From positions 28,147 through 92,146 of the forward strand of contig NZ_LMDI01000067.1 in the NCBI RefSeq assembly GCF_001425785.1: DNA of 64,000 bases, written 5' to 3'. The position numbers were made by a program, and so were the translations under genes. Position 1 is the stretch's first letter. Every line of letters begins with the position of its first letter. Positions 1 to 10,044 of this stretch are shown in pieces. The notes beneath the pieces were generated by a model. It had not been told where the DNA came from. It ran no database searches and saw only the letters and a program-made list of their open reading frames with translations. This DNA comes from Rhizobacter sp. Root1221. Lineage in GTDB: Bacteria > Pseudomonadota > Gammaproteobacteria > Burkholderiales > Burkholderiaceae_C.

Positions 1-1512
1 GAAGGCGCCAGGAATGCGCAGATAGGGGAACTGGAACGGGTTGCTGAAAGTCTGGAAATAGGCATTCGTGTAATCGCGGATGTCGGCTTCGTTCCACCCG
101 GCCTTCAGATACGTCTCGATCCGCCCGGTGCCATGGGGCGGCAGGAAGTGATAGTAGCGCCCGAGGTCTAGGCCGTCCCAGCCGCGCACCGCGTACACCT
201 CGGACTTCTCCTTGGTGGCCATCAGTGCCAGCAAGTAATAGGTGGCTTCGGGTGCTTTCGAGTACTTGGAAATCACCCCCGCCCATGAACCACCCGTGTT
301 GTTGCCCACCACATTGACCCCTTCGGTCTTGACCCATCGGTGCTGCACCAAGCTGAAGTATTCGCGGGTTCCCGGCATGGGTGCCGTGCCGATCCTGCCC
401 TTGACCTTGCTGCCTTCTTGCTGGGCCAAGGCCCCGAGGTCACCCCAGCTGAACGCCAGTGCGGCGCGACCGGTGAGAAAGTGATCCCAGCTTGTTCCCA
501 GGTCGGCGGTGAGCATGTCCTTCGGCCCGAATGGCACCAGGTTCACCAACGTGGAGAGCGCCTGCACATGGCCCGCACTTTCGATCAATGGCTTCATGGT
601 CTGCGGATCGAACCAATAGAGCTTGGGGTTGTCTCGCCCGATCACGAAGGGTGCCGACAAGGACATGAAGTGGAACATGGCCTGGCCGCCGGCCTTCAGG
701 GCCATCGTCACGCCGTTGTCGGGAATGCCGTCCGCATTGAGGTCCTTGCCGTTGAAGTATTCGGCGACGTCGTGGAACTGCGCCCAGGTGGCAGGCACGG
801 TCATCGGGTAACCGTACTTCCGCTTGAACGCCGCCTGGTGCTGCGGATCGGACAACAGGTCTCGCCGGTAGTACATCACCTGGCCGTCGTGGTCGTTGGC
901 CACCATGTACTTCTTGCCCCCGTAGAAGAGCAGGTTTCGGGGGGCTGGCAACACGTCGTCGACGTTCCACTTGGGAAAGCGCGGATCGTTGTAGTACTTG
1001 TCGTAGGACATGATGTAGTCGCCGGCCACCAGGTCTCCCACCCACCAGGCCCCGGCAATCGACGCGTCATACGCGCCAGCACGGCTGCTCGCATCGGAGA
1101 TGAAGTTCTCGAAATGCTCGTTGTGTGGGGCTTGGACGATCTCGAGCGTGGCGCCGGTCGCGGCTTCGAACTCCGCCTTCAACTCCGGGATGGCATGGGC
1201 AATCGTGCTCTTCGACACGATCACCGTGACCTTCTGGCCCGCAAACGGGCATTTGCCGGGCTTGCAGGGCGCCACCACACGCGGCGGAACCACGTCACCA
1301 GGTTTGACCACGCTGGCATCGACCCCTGGTTGCACCTTGAGTTTCCAGCCCTCGCGGCGCCCGTTCGACCTGGATTCGGGTTGATCGGCCGCAACCGAGA
1401 TGGAGGCGAGCAAGAGCCCGATCACCCCCCAGGGCCACCGGATCCTCCCATCCTTGCCAGCGCGCGCGTGGCAAGGGCGCGCACCGGAACGGGTGCCGTT
1501 GAACACTCGCAT
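1..1512 (-). CDS. extracellular solute-binding protein, copy 2 (partial, runs off window)
   Basis: Open for 504 codons with no stop before the window edge, so the C-terminus is missing. The N-terminus is basic and then hydrophobic ([15 protein letters not shown]), which looks like a Sec signal peptide for the periplasm. The body resembles family-1 (maltose/sugar type) ABC solute-binding proteins and is a clear paralogue of the gene just upstream. Shared landmarks are [11 protein letters not shown], a [14 protein letters not shown] segment, [30 protein letters not shown] and [24 protein letters not shown]. The start is fixed by the upstream stop: TAG, one base, then ATG, so translation is probably coupled. 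The ligand cannot be told from sequence; a sugar or alcohol ligand is only a family-level guess. Transporter permease genes, if present, would lie beyond the left edge. Confidence 0.85.
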   Translation of the reverse strand, partial: MRVFNGTRSGARPCHARAGKDGRIRWPWGVIGLLLASISVAADQPESRSNGRREGWKLKVQPGVDASVVKPGDVVPPRVVAPCKPGKCPFAGQKVTVIVSKSTIAHAIPELKAEFEAATGATLEIVQAPHNEHFENFISDASSRAGAYDASIAGAWWVGDLVAGDYIMSYDKYYNDPRFPKWNVDDVLPAPRNLLFYGGKKYMVANDHDGQVMYYRRDLLSDPQHQAAFKRKYGYPMTVPATWAQFHDVAEYFNGKDLNADGIPDNGVTMALKAGGQAMFHFMSLSAPFVIGRDNPKLYWFDPQTMKPLIESAGHVQALSTLVNLVPFGPKDMLTADLGTSWDHFLTGRAALAFSWGDLGALAQQEGSKVKGRIGTAPMPGTREYFSLVQHRWVKTEGVNVVGNNTGGSWAGVISKYSKAPEATYYLLALMATKEKSEVYAVRGWDGLDLGRYYHFLPPHGTGRIETYLKAGWNEADIRDYTNAYFQTFSNPFQFPYLRIPGAF

Positions 1513-1513
1513 G

Positions 1514-3088
1514 CTAGAACCCCAGCGAAGCGCGGTAGGCCCGCCGTTGCTGGTCTCGCCCGAGGCGAATGGTGATTTCGTCGAAGTCGACGGCCGCGGC
1601 CTTCAACGCCACCTCCGGCGTCAACTGCCCCGCCACGGCCTCCGCCAAGTGCACGTCGAGCGCCTGCCAGTAGCTGTAGGTGCCCGGAATGCGGAGATAG
1701 GGAAACTGCAGCTTGTTGTTGAAGTTCTCGAAGTACGCATGCAGGTAGTCCCGCACGTCGACTTCATCCCAGCCTGCGTCCAGGTAGGTCTTGAGCTGCC
1801 CGCTGCCGTCGGGTGGCAGGAAGTGGTAGGTGCGCCCCGGATCGATGCCATCCCAGCCGCGCACTGAGTACACCACTGATTTTTCCTTGGACGCCATCAG
1901 CGACAGCAGGTAGTAGGTGGCCTCCGGCGCTTTCGAAAACTTCGAGATGACACCCGCCCAGGAACCACCGGTGGTATTGCCCACGATGTTGGGCTGCGCG
2001 GTCTTGACCCACGCGCGCTGTGCCACGCTGTAGTACTCGGTGGTACCGGGCAGCGGCGCGGAAGCGATCTTGCCCTTGATCTTGCTGCCTGGCTGCTGCG
2101 CCAGAGCGCCCAGGTCGCCCCAGGTGAAGGTCAGTGCGGCACGTCCCCCCAGGAAGTGGTCCCAGCTTTGGCCGAGGTCCCAGTTGATCATGTCCTTCGG
2201 ACCGAACTTGACCAGATCGACCAGCGCCGACAGCGCACGCACATGGCCCGGGCTTTCGATCAGCGGCTTCATGTCCTGCGGATCGAACCAGTACATCTTG
2301 GGATTGTCGGGTCCGATCACGAATGGCGCCGAGAACGACATGAAATGGAACATGCCTTGGGCACCGACCTTCAGGTGCATGGACAGCCCGTGATCCGGCG
2401 TGGTGTCGCCGTTGAGGTCCTTGCCATTGAAGTACTCGGCCACATCCCTGAACTGGGCCCAGGTCTTGGGCACGTCCAGCGGATAGCCGTACTTCTGCCG
2501 GAACGCCGCCTGGTGTTGCCGGTCGGCCAGCAAGTCGCGCCGGTAGTACATGACTTGGCCATCGTGGTCGTTGGCAACCATGTACTTCTTCCCCCCGTAG
2601 GAAAGCAGGCTGCGCGGCGCAGGCAGGATGTCTTCGACGCGCCATTTCGGGAAGCGCGGATCGTTGTAGTACTTGTCGTAGGGGATGATGTAGTCACCGG
2701 TCACGAGTTCACCCAGCCACCAGGCCCCGGCATACGCGGCGTCGTACTTGCCGCCCCGGTTCGTCAGGTCGGAGATGAAATGGGGGAACAGATCCTGGTG
2801 GGAAAGCTGCACCAGATTGAGCTTCGCGCCGGTGGCCTCCTCGAACTCACGCTTCAATTCCCCGAGCGCGCCTTCGTTGGATTCCTTCACGATCAGCATC
2901 GTCACGCTCTGGCCGGCGAACGGGCATCGCCCGGGTTTGCAGGGGGGCACGACCCGCGGTGGAACGATGTCACCGATGGCCACCGTCGACGTCTTGTAGG
3001 CCTCTCGCTTCTTGGGCGGTTCCGCCGCCAAGGCGGTCACGGCGAACGCCGCGGCCAACATCGCCATCCAACTCGTTCTTCCGTTCAT
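1514..3088 (-). CDS. extracellular solute-binding protein, copy 1
   Basis: A 524-residue family-1-type ABC solute-binding protein. The N-terminus ([20 protein letters not shown]) is a Sec signal peptide. It carries an unusual Cys pair just after the signal region ([13 protein letters not shown]), then a Rossmann-like opening ([21 protein letters not shown]). The central part shares with the next gene the segments [32 protein letters not shown] and [21 protein letters not shown]. It is the first gene of a tandem pair, and its TAG lies one base before the ATG of copy 2. The duplicate probably arose in place and then diverged, either for a different ligand or for a two-receptor importer. The substrate is unknown. 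A lone histidine kinase gene lies 93 bp upstream in the same direction. Confidence 0.88.
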   Translation of the reverse strand: MNGRTSWMAMLAAAFAVTALAAEPPKKREAYKTSTVAIGDIVPPRVVPPCKPGRCPFAGQSVTMLIVKESNEGALGELKREFEEATGAKLNLVQLSHQDLFPHFISDLTNRGGKYDAAYAGAWWLGELVTGDYIIPYDKYYNDPRFPKWRVEDILPAPRSLLSYGGKKYMVANDHDGQVMYYRRDLLADRQHQAAFRQKYGYPLDVPKTWAQFRDVAEYFNGKDLNGDTTPDHGLSMHLKVGAQGMFHFMSFSAPFVIGPDNPKMYWFDPQDMKPLIESPGHVRALSALVDLVKFGPKDMINWDLGQSWDHFLGGRAALTFTWGDLGALAQQPGSKIKGKIASAPLPGTTEYYSVAQRAWVKTAQPNIVGNTTGGSWAGVISKFSKAPEATYYLLSLMASKEKSVVYSVRGWDGIDPGRTYHFLPPDGSGQLKTYLDAGWDEVDVRDYLHAYFENFNNKLQFPYLRIPGTYSYWQALDVHLAEAVAGQLTPEVALKAAAVDFDEITIRLGRDQQRRAYRASLGF

Positions 3089-3181
3089 GGAGTGCTCCTG
3101 TCAGTTTCCCGGCGCGCCGCCCTTGGCGATCCATTCAAGACCGACAGGCAGCGCATGCCCCATGGTCAGACATGATCGTCA

Positions 3182-4351
3182 TCATGATCCATCGTCCGGG
3201 GTACGAGGGATCGTGAACCTGAACACCGATCCCTCCGAAGGGACCGACTCCACCCAGATGCGGCCGCCGTGCCGCTCGACGATCTTCTTGCACAGCGCCA
3301 GGCCGATGCCCGTTCCAGGGTACTCGCGGCGGCCATGCAGCCGTTGGAACAGCACGAAGATGCGTTCGAAGTACTCGGGCGCGATGCCGATGCCGTTGTC
3401 GCTCACCACGAAGCACCAGCCCGCATCGGTGCGCTCGGCCTCGATGCGCACCTCCGGCCGCAGGTCGCCACGGAACTTGATCGCGTTGCAAATGAGGTTC
3501 TGGAACACGTGGCCGAACTGCGTGGTGTCGGCCATCACCACCGGAAGCGGGCCTCGCGTGATGCGGGCGCCACTTTCGTCGATCGCCACGCGCAGGTCGG
3601 AGATCACCGTATCGACGAGGGCCGCGCTGTCCGTGGGCGCGAGCGGACGGGCCTTGGTGCCGACGCGCGAGTAGGCCAGCAAGTCGTTGATCAGGTTCTG
3701 CATGCGCTTCGCCCCGTCGACGGCGAAACCGATGAATTCGTCGGCCTCGGCGTCGAGCTTTCCCTGGTAGCGGTCCGCCACCAGTTGCAGGTAGCTGGCT
3801 ACCATGCGCAGCGGCTCCTGCATGTCGTGCGACGCCACGTAGGCCAGCTGTTCGAGTTCGGTGTTGGAGCGCTGCAGCGCCTCCTGCGTCTGCTCGCGCG
3901 TGGCGATTTCCTGCAACAGCTGGGTGTTCTGCGCTTCCAGTCGAAGGCGCAGTGAGCGCAATGCCAGGTGGGTGCTGATGCGCGCCAGCACTTCAGCGCC
4001 ATTGATCGGCTTGGTCACGTAGTCGACCGCACCGACTTCGAAGCCGGTCAGCTTGTCGGCCGTGTCGGTCAGCGCCGTCATGAAGATCACCGGGATGTCG
4101 CGCGTGCTCTCGTTCGCCTTCAGGTGACGACACGCCTCGAAGCCATCCATGCCCGGCATCAGCACGTCCAGCAGGATCAGGCTCGGTTGGACAAGCAGGG
4201 CGCGCTCGATGCCCTCCTGGCCGCCCTGCGCAACGACGGTGCGGTAGCCATGGTTTTCCAGGTGCCGGCCCACCACCTCGAGGTTGGCCGGGACGTCATC
4301 GACGATGAGGATCGTCTTTGTGCCTGATTCCGTTGCCTCGAGCGAGCGCAT
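3182..4351 (-). CDS. receiver-first hybrid histidine kinase (REC-HisKA-HATPase)
   Basis: 389 residues, with no membrane segment or signal peptide, so it is cytoplasmic. Residues 12-130 form a receiver domain with acidic pocket D18/D19, phospho-acceptor D62 (LILLDVLMPGMDG) and K114 in the TKP turn. A coiled-coil linker (about 132-168) leads to a HisKA domain with H175 in YVASHDMQEPLRM, the form found in phytochrome-like kinases. The ATPase domain shows an N-box (NLICNAIKF), SDNGIGI and GTGIGLALCKKIVERHGG. Because the receiver comes first, the protein is probably switched by phosphorylation from another kinase rather than by a ligand. No partner regulator is adjacent. The downstream solute-binding genes are in the same direction but 93 bp away, so a functional link is only possible. 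Confidence 0.9.
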   Translation of the reverse strand: MRSLEATESGTKTILIVDDVPANLEVVGRHLENHGYRTVVAQGGQEGIERALLVQPSLILLDVLMPGMDGFEACRHLKANESTRDIPVIFMTALTDTADKLTGFEVGAVDYVTKPINGAEVLARISTHLALRSLRLRLEAQNTQLLQEIATREQTQEALQRSNTELEQLAYVASHDMQEPLRMVASYLQLVADRYQGKLDAEADEFIGFAVDGAKRMQNLINDLLAYSRVGTKARPLAPTDSAALVDTVISDLRVAIDESGARITRGPLPVVMADTTQFGHVFQNLICNAIKFRGDLRPEVRIEAERTDAGWCFVVSDNGIGIAPEYFERIFVLFQRLHGRREYPGTGIGLALCKKIVERHGGRIWVESVPSEGSVFRFTIPRTPDDGS

Positions 4352-4535
4352 TCACAACTCCATCCACAAGCCCTACACCCCAGTCTAGACCTCCTGCATG
4401 CCCTTGGAACCTGCCACGAACCCTTGGCGTACACCCGGCCTAGGGGGGGCATCGCTCCCCTTCCCTCGGTCCTCGCGAGGGATTTGCGTCGCGCGACAAG
4501 ATTGTGTGAATAGCCTGATGGCCCTTGCGGCGACG

Positions 4536-5972
4536 TCAGATCCACCCCAACGCCTGGACCAGCCTCCTGCCCAGCCCGGTCTTCCACCCCGTGTAGGGCG
4601 GGTAGAACAGGCTCACCAGCGTCATCCGCCCCGCGGCCAGCACCGCGCGCTCGTGCGAGAACGCTTTGAAGCCGAACACGCCGTGCGCACTGCCGATGCC
4701 GGAGTGGTTCACGCCGCCGAACGGCAGCCCCGCATGCGCGTACTGCTGCATGCAGTGATTGACGCAAACGCCGCCCGAACTCGTCTGCTCGATCACCCGC
4801 GCAGCGGTACGCTTGCGTTGGCTGAACAGGTACAGCGCCAGCGGCTTGGGCGCGGCGTTGACGCGGTGGATCACCGCGTCCAGCGTATCGAATGTCTCGA
4901 TCGGCAGCACCGGGCCGAAGATCTCCTCGCTGGCCATGCGCGCCTCGGCCGGCACATCGCCGAGCAGCGTGGGCGCTACATAGCGCGCCGCGGCATCGTG
5001 GGCACCGCCGGCCAGCACGGTCGCGCCGCGCGCATGCGCGTCGTCGATCAGTGCACCCAGGCGCCCGGCATGGCGAGGGGTGATCATGCGGGCCAGATCG
5101 GGGCTGGCAGCGACGGCCGCATCGCTCGCGCCGTAGCGCGCTTCGATCGTCTCCCGGCAACGCTGCACGAAGCGCTCGCGCACACTGCGGTGCACGAACA
5201 CGTGGTCCGGCGCAACGCAGGTCTGGCCGGCGTTGGTGAGCTTGCCCCAGAGGATCAGATCGGCTGCGCGCTCCACATCGGCCGTCTCGTCGACGATCGC
5301 CGGCGACTTGCCGCCCAGTTCCAAGGTCACGGATGCCAGGTGCTGCGCAGCGGCCGCCATGACGATTTTCCCGACCGCCGGCGAGCCGGTGAAGAACACA
5401 TGGTCGAAAGGCAGCGCGAGCAGGTGCTGCGCGGTCGCGGCGCCGCCCTGCACCACGGCGATCTCGGCTGGGTCGAACACCTCGGCGATGAGTTCGGCGA
5501 CCACTGCGTTGACGTGCGGCGTGAACTCCGAAGGCTTCAGGATGACCGTGTTGCCCGCCGCGATGGCCGACACCAGCGGCCCCAGCAGCGTGTTCACCGG
5601 GTAGTTCCACGGGCCGATGATCAGGCATCGGCCGCGCGGCTGGCAGAGCACGCGGGCCGTGGTGCCGAGCGTCGTCAGCGTCGCGGCCACGCGCCGTGGA
5701 CGCATCCAGCGTGCGAGATGGGAGATCGCGTGTCGCGCCTCGTCGGCCACCGGCAGCAGCTCGGTCAAGTCGACCTCCAGCGGCGGTTTTCGCAAGTCGG
5801 TCTCGAATGCTGCCATCCAGGCCTCGCGCCGCTGCAGCAAGGCGTCGCGCAGCCGCCTCAGCTTGTGGATGCGCTGCTTTGCCGTCGACTCGCGCAAGGC
5901 GAGCGCGGTGGGCGCCTGGCGCTCAAAGAGGTGCTGGATCAGTTGAGGTGTCGTGTCGTCGATGGGCAGCAA
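4536..5972 (-). CDS. aldehyde dehydrogenase, class-3 / coniferyl-aldehyde type
   Basis: 478 residues, NAD(P)+-dependent oxidation of an aldehyde to its acid. Visible motifs: PWNYP (121-125), the nucleotide-site FTGS (194-197), the general base E218 in LELGGKSP and the nucleophile C252 in NAGQTCVAPD. The length and the short N-terminus match class-3-like and coniferyl-aldehyde dehydrogenases rather than the 500-residue ALDH1 group. The longest frame starts at TTG (5972), preceded by AGAAAGG seven bases upstream, and no better ATG lies nearby. It is the last gene of the run from 12992 down to 4536, so it probably oxidises an aldehyde made by the aldolase or amino-transfer steps of that cluster. 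The real substrate is unknown. Confidence 0.88.
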   Translation of the reverse strand: MLPIDDTTPQLIQHLFERQAPTALALRESTAKQRIHKLRRLRDALLQRREAWMAAFETDLRKPPLEVDLTELLPVADEARHAISHLARWMRPRRVAATLTTLGTTARVLCQPRGRCLIIGPWNYPVNTLLGPLVSAIAAGNTVILKPSEFTPHVNAVVAELIAEVFDPAEIAVVQGGAATAQHLLALPFDHVFFTGSPAVGKIVMAAAAQHLASVTLELGGKSPAIVDETADVERAADLILWGKLTNAGQTCVAPDHVFVHRSVRERFVQRCRETIEARYGASDAAVAASPDLARMITPRHAGRLGALIDDAHARGATVLAGGAHDAAARYVAPTLLGDVPAEARMASEEIFGPVLPIETFDTLDAVIHRVNAAPKPLALYLFSQRKRTAARVIEQTSSGGVCVNHCMQQYAHAGLPFGGVNHSGIGSAHGVFGFKAFSHERAVLAAGRMTLVSLFYPPYTGWKTGLGRRLVQALGWI

Positions 5973-6033
5973 GGCAGGCCTTTCTGGAGAGCCGACGAGG
6001 CACCGGCGATCAGGACCACCTTGCCGCGGATCG

Positions 6034-7203
6034 TCATCGCGCGCCCGTCATGATGGGTGACGCGCCGCTGCGCCGCGTCACCAGCAGCAGCACCGCTGCG
6101 GTGATCGCGAACCCGGCGCTGAGCAGTGGTACCGCCGCTGCGTTCTCGCCCTCGACGATGAACGACGCCGTCAGCGGTCCGAATGCGCTGCCCAGCAGCT
6201 GCGCCGCCGGCACCAGCCCGGCCAGGCGCCCGCTGGCATCGGCGCGGAATGCCAGCCCGATGTGGAACGGCAGCATGAACAGCCAGACGAAGCCGAACAG
6301 CGCGCAGCCGATCGCGAAGTTGAGCATGTTGCCGCCCGGCAACTGGTGAATCGTGGTCGTCACGGCCGCCAGCACGATGGAGCATGCGGCCAGCGTCGGC
6401 GCCACGGCCAGGCGCCGCACCGCGAACGAGGCCACGCTGCCGCCCACCACCTGCATCGCCAGCACCGCGGCGATCAGCGTTTGCGCGCCGCGCGCATCGA
6501 AACCGGCGGCCTTGCCCAGCGGTTCCAGGTAGGCCCAGAACGAGCCCAGCGTCGCGAGCTGCAGGAACACGACCGCCAGCGGCAGCAGCGTCGCCATCGA
6601 CCAGCGAAAGCCCGAGAGCGCTGGCGGCGCCAGTGGCGCGAGCCGTTCGGGCTGCCCGAACGCCAGCAGGCACGGCAGCAGCGCGAGCACGCCCAGCGCC
6701 GCAAAGCCCCCCTGCCAGCCCCAGTGCGGGATGACCACGTTGGCCAGCAGCGCACCGAGCGCCGCCTGCGCAAGGGTCTGCGCCACGAAGAAGATGCCGG
6801 CGACGCGCGGCGGGTTCGCCGTGCGCACGACGACCCCGGTCGCGCCCCAGATCAGCACGCCTTCGGCCAGGCCGGCGGCCGCGCGCACGGCCGTCATCGC
6901 CCCATCGCCGGTGGCCAGCAGCGTGAGCAGGTCCAGGCCCGAGGCGAGCAGCGCGGCGACGATCGTGATGAGCCGCAGGCGCGACCACGGCAACAGCGCG
7001 TCGCCGAGCACGACGCCGAGGCCGAGCGTGACGATCTCGGCCATCGCGACGATGCCCACGCCCTCGAGGCTGACCTGCTTCGCCTCGACGAGTTCGCCCA
7101 GCAGGATGGGCTGGATGCCCACCATGAGGACGCCGATGGTGCCGACGGCCAGTGCAGCGGCGACTTGCCGGGAGGTGATTTCCGGGGCGTGGTTCATCGA
7201 CAT
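6034..7203 (-). CDS. MFS transporter
   Basis: 389 residues of almost continuous hydrophobic segments, about 12 predicted helices, with short Arg-containing loops (LPWSRLRLI between early helices, FAVRRLAVAP in the second half). This is the size and hydropathy of a major facilitator superfamily permease in the inner membrane. The start ATG at 7203 is followed closely by a second ATG (MSMNHAPEI). It lies between the aldehyde dehydrogenase and the aldolase-like genes, with gaps of 39-61 bp, so it probably imports the cluster substrate or exports a product. Specificity cannot be read from the sequence. Confidence 0.85.
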   Translation of the reverse strand: MSMNHAPEITSRQVAAALAVGTIGVLMVGIQPILLGELVEAKQVSLEGVGIVAMAEIVTLGLGVVLGDALLPWSRLRLITIVAALLASGLDLLTLLATGDGAMTAVRAAAGLAEGVLIWGATGVVVRTANPPRVAGIFFVAQTLAQAALGALLANVVIPHWGWQGGFAALGVLALLPCLLAFGQPERLAPLAPPALSGFRWSMATLLPLAVVFLQLATLGSFWAYLEPLGKAAGFDARGAQTLIAAVLAMQVVGGSVASFAVRRLAVAPTLAACSIVLAAVTTTIHQLPGGNMLNFAIGCALFGFVWLFMLPFHIGLAFRADASGRLAGLVPAAQLLGSAFGPLTASFIVEGENAAAVPLLSAGFAITAAVLLLVTRRSGASPIMTGAR

Positions 7204-7242
7204 GTGCGGCTTCCCTGTTTTCCTGCGTTGCGTGATCCGGTT

Positions 7243-7875
7243 TCAGTAACCCTTGGTCTCTTCGGGCAGCAGGCCTTGCGCGAAGCGCTGCTTGGCGCGC
7301 TGCTCGTCCTTGTGGAGCCGGCGGTTGGCGACCAGGCGCACGATCCAGGGCAAGGCACGCACGGGCCCGCCGCCCGCCACCGCCAGCACATAGGCCTTGG
7401 CACATTTCTCGAACAGCTCGGCGTTGAGCGCCAGCCGCATCGCGGTCATGCCCAGGCACACCGGCCGGCCCTGCACCATCAGCACATTGCCGCCCTGGCG
7501 CAGCGAGGGCGCCACCTCGTTCAACGCCGCGGCAGCCGGCCCCATGGGCCCCAGGTGACGCGCCTGTTCGTCGAAGGCCTGTGGCATCGCGCCGCCGAAG
7601 TCCGCGAGGCAGCGACCGAACGCTGCACCGCCCACGGCAATGGCGCCTGCATCGGCGCGCGCGCCGTAGGCCGCGGCGTGGACCTGGCTGTCGCCGGCCG
7701 CCGCGCCCAGCGGCACCCGCCGTGGTGCCGTGTCGGTTGCGAGGCCGAACCACATCGCGTCGCCTGCCGGGATGCGCAGCGACAGGCTGGCGCGTTCAGT
7801 CGCCAGCAGCTGCTTGGCCTGCAGCCGCTCGCGCAAGTCCAGCCAATGCTGTCGGAGCAACGCTTCGGTGGTCAT
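7243..7875 (-). CDS. aldolase/adducin-fold protein lacking metal ligands
   Basis: 210 residues from the ATG at 7875, which sits four bases after the stop of the upstream PLP enzyme gene; an in-frame extension further upstream would overlap that gene and looks spurious. The pattern follows class II aldolase/adducin proteins: a region like the GN(I/L)S turn (ERASLSLRIP), an Arg/Ala helix (HAAAYGARADAGAIAVGG) and a C-terminal helix with a Glu (NAELFEKCAK). The zinc ligands are gone: the family HTH position reads VGG (81-83) and the NHG position reads VQG (134-136). It is therefore probably not a metal aldolase and may be a regulatory or structural partner of the intact aldolase at 9403-10044. 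The family call is by pattern only. Confidence 0.7.
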   Translation of the reverse strand: MTTEALLRQHWLDLRERLQAKQLLATERASLSLRIPAGDAMWFGLATDTAPRRVPLGAAAGDSQVHAAAYGARADAGAIAVGGAAFGRCLADFGGAMPQAFDEQARHLGPMGPAAAALNEVAPSLRQGGNVLMVQGRPVCLGMTAMRLALNAELFEKCAKAYVLAVAGGGPVRALPWIVRLVANRRLHKDEQRAKQRFAQGLLPEETKGY

Positions 7876-7879
7876 CGCG

Positions 7880-9367
<1,488 letters not shown>

Positions 9368-9402
9368 GACGTGGGTGAAGTTCGTGAGGTGAGAGGGATG
9401 GA

Positions 9403-10044
9403 TCAGCCCGCGAGTGCGTCCGTGACGCGTCGCAGGGCCGGCTGCCTGTGAGGTTGCTGCTCGGCACGCGCGGCGATCAGCCGCGTCAGGTGCGTGCGCG
9501 CCAGCGTCTCGAGGTCCTCGACCGCCTGCAATGCCGCCGAGGTGCTGGGGCCACAGCACAGCGCCCCGTGGTTGAGCATCAGGTAGGCGTTGATGTCGCC
9601 ACGCAGCTTGCGCGCCAGCTTGGACGACAGCCAGCTGGAGCCCGAAGGCGCGTAGCCAACCATCGGCACGCGCACGCCCAGCGAGCGCTGGAGCGCGCCG
9701 GGTGGAACCTCGAGGTCCCGACCCAGCAGTGCGCAGGCGCTGGCCACCGGCTGGTGGGTGTGGATGCTCGCCTGCACGTCGGGTCGTGCGCGCAGCACGC
9801 GCGCATGCAGGCCGCTCTCGACCGACGGTGCGCGTTCGCCCTCGAGCGGCACCAGGTCCGACAGGCGCAGCACGCAGACGTCGGCCGCGGTCATCGTCAG
9901 GTAGTCGGTGGCCGAGGGCGTGACGGCGATGCGCGTCGCATCGATGCGAAGCGCGATGTTGCCGCCGGTTCCGGAGAAGTGACCGCGTTGCGACAGCTCG
10001 ACGCACAGGTCGACGACAGTCTGGCGGATGGGCAATGTGGTCAT
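9403..10044 (-). CDS. class II aldolase/adducin family protein
   Basis: 213 residues. The metal-aldolase motifs are intact: GTGGNIALRI (26-34), a catalytic-type acidic residue at E76 (PSVESGLHA), zinc-site HTH (95-97, QASIHTHQP) and NHG (158-160, LMLNHGAL). Family members cleave phosphorylated ketoses such as fuculose or ribulose phosphates, or act as epimerases or decarboxylases. The ATG at 10044 overlaps the TGA of the upstream FGGY kinase gene (ATGA), so the two are translationally coupled. A kinase directly followed by an aldolase is the usual order in fuculose- or rhamnulose-type pathways, where the phospho-ketose is split to a three-carbon phosphate and an aldehyde. The aldehyde dehydrogenase in the same run would fit that product. 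Confidence 0.87.
   Translation of the reverse strand: MTTLPIRQTVVDLCVELSQRGHFSGTGGNIALRIDATRIAVTPSATDYLTMTAADVCVLRLSDLVPLEGERAPSVESGLHARVLRARPDVQASIHTHQPVASACALLGRDLEVPPGALQRSLGVRVPMVGYAPSGSSWLSSKLARKLRGDINAYLMLNHGALCCGPSTSAALQAVEDLETLARTHLTRLIAARAEQQPHRQPALRRVTDALAG

Noticed and set aside
340..1575. 411-codon + strand frame opposite the first solute-binding gene
   Set aside because: Composition of an antisense frame and no recognisable domain; the minus strand is open to the window edge and matches its paralogue.
4398..6053. 551-codon + strand frame opposite the aldehyde dehydrogenase
   Set aside because: Antisense shadow; the minus-strand gene has all catalytic motifs.
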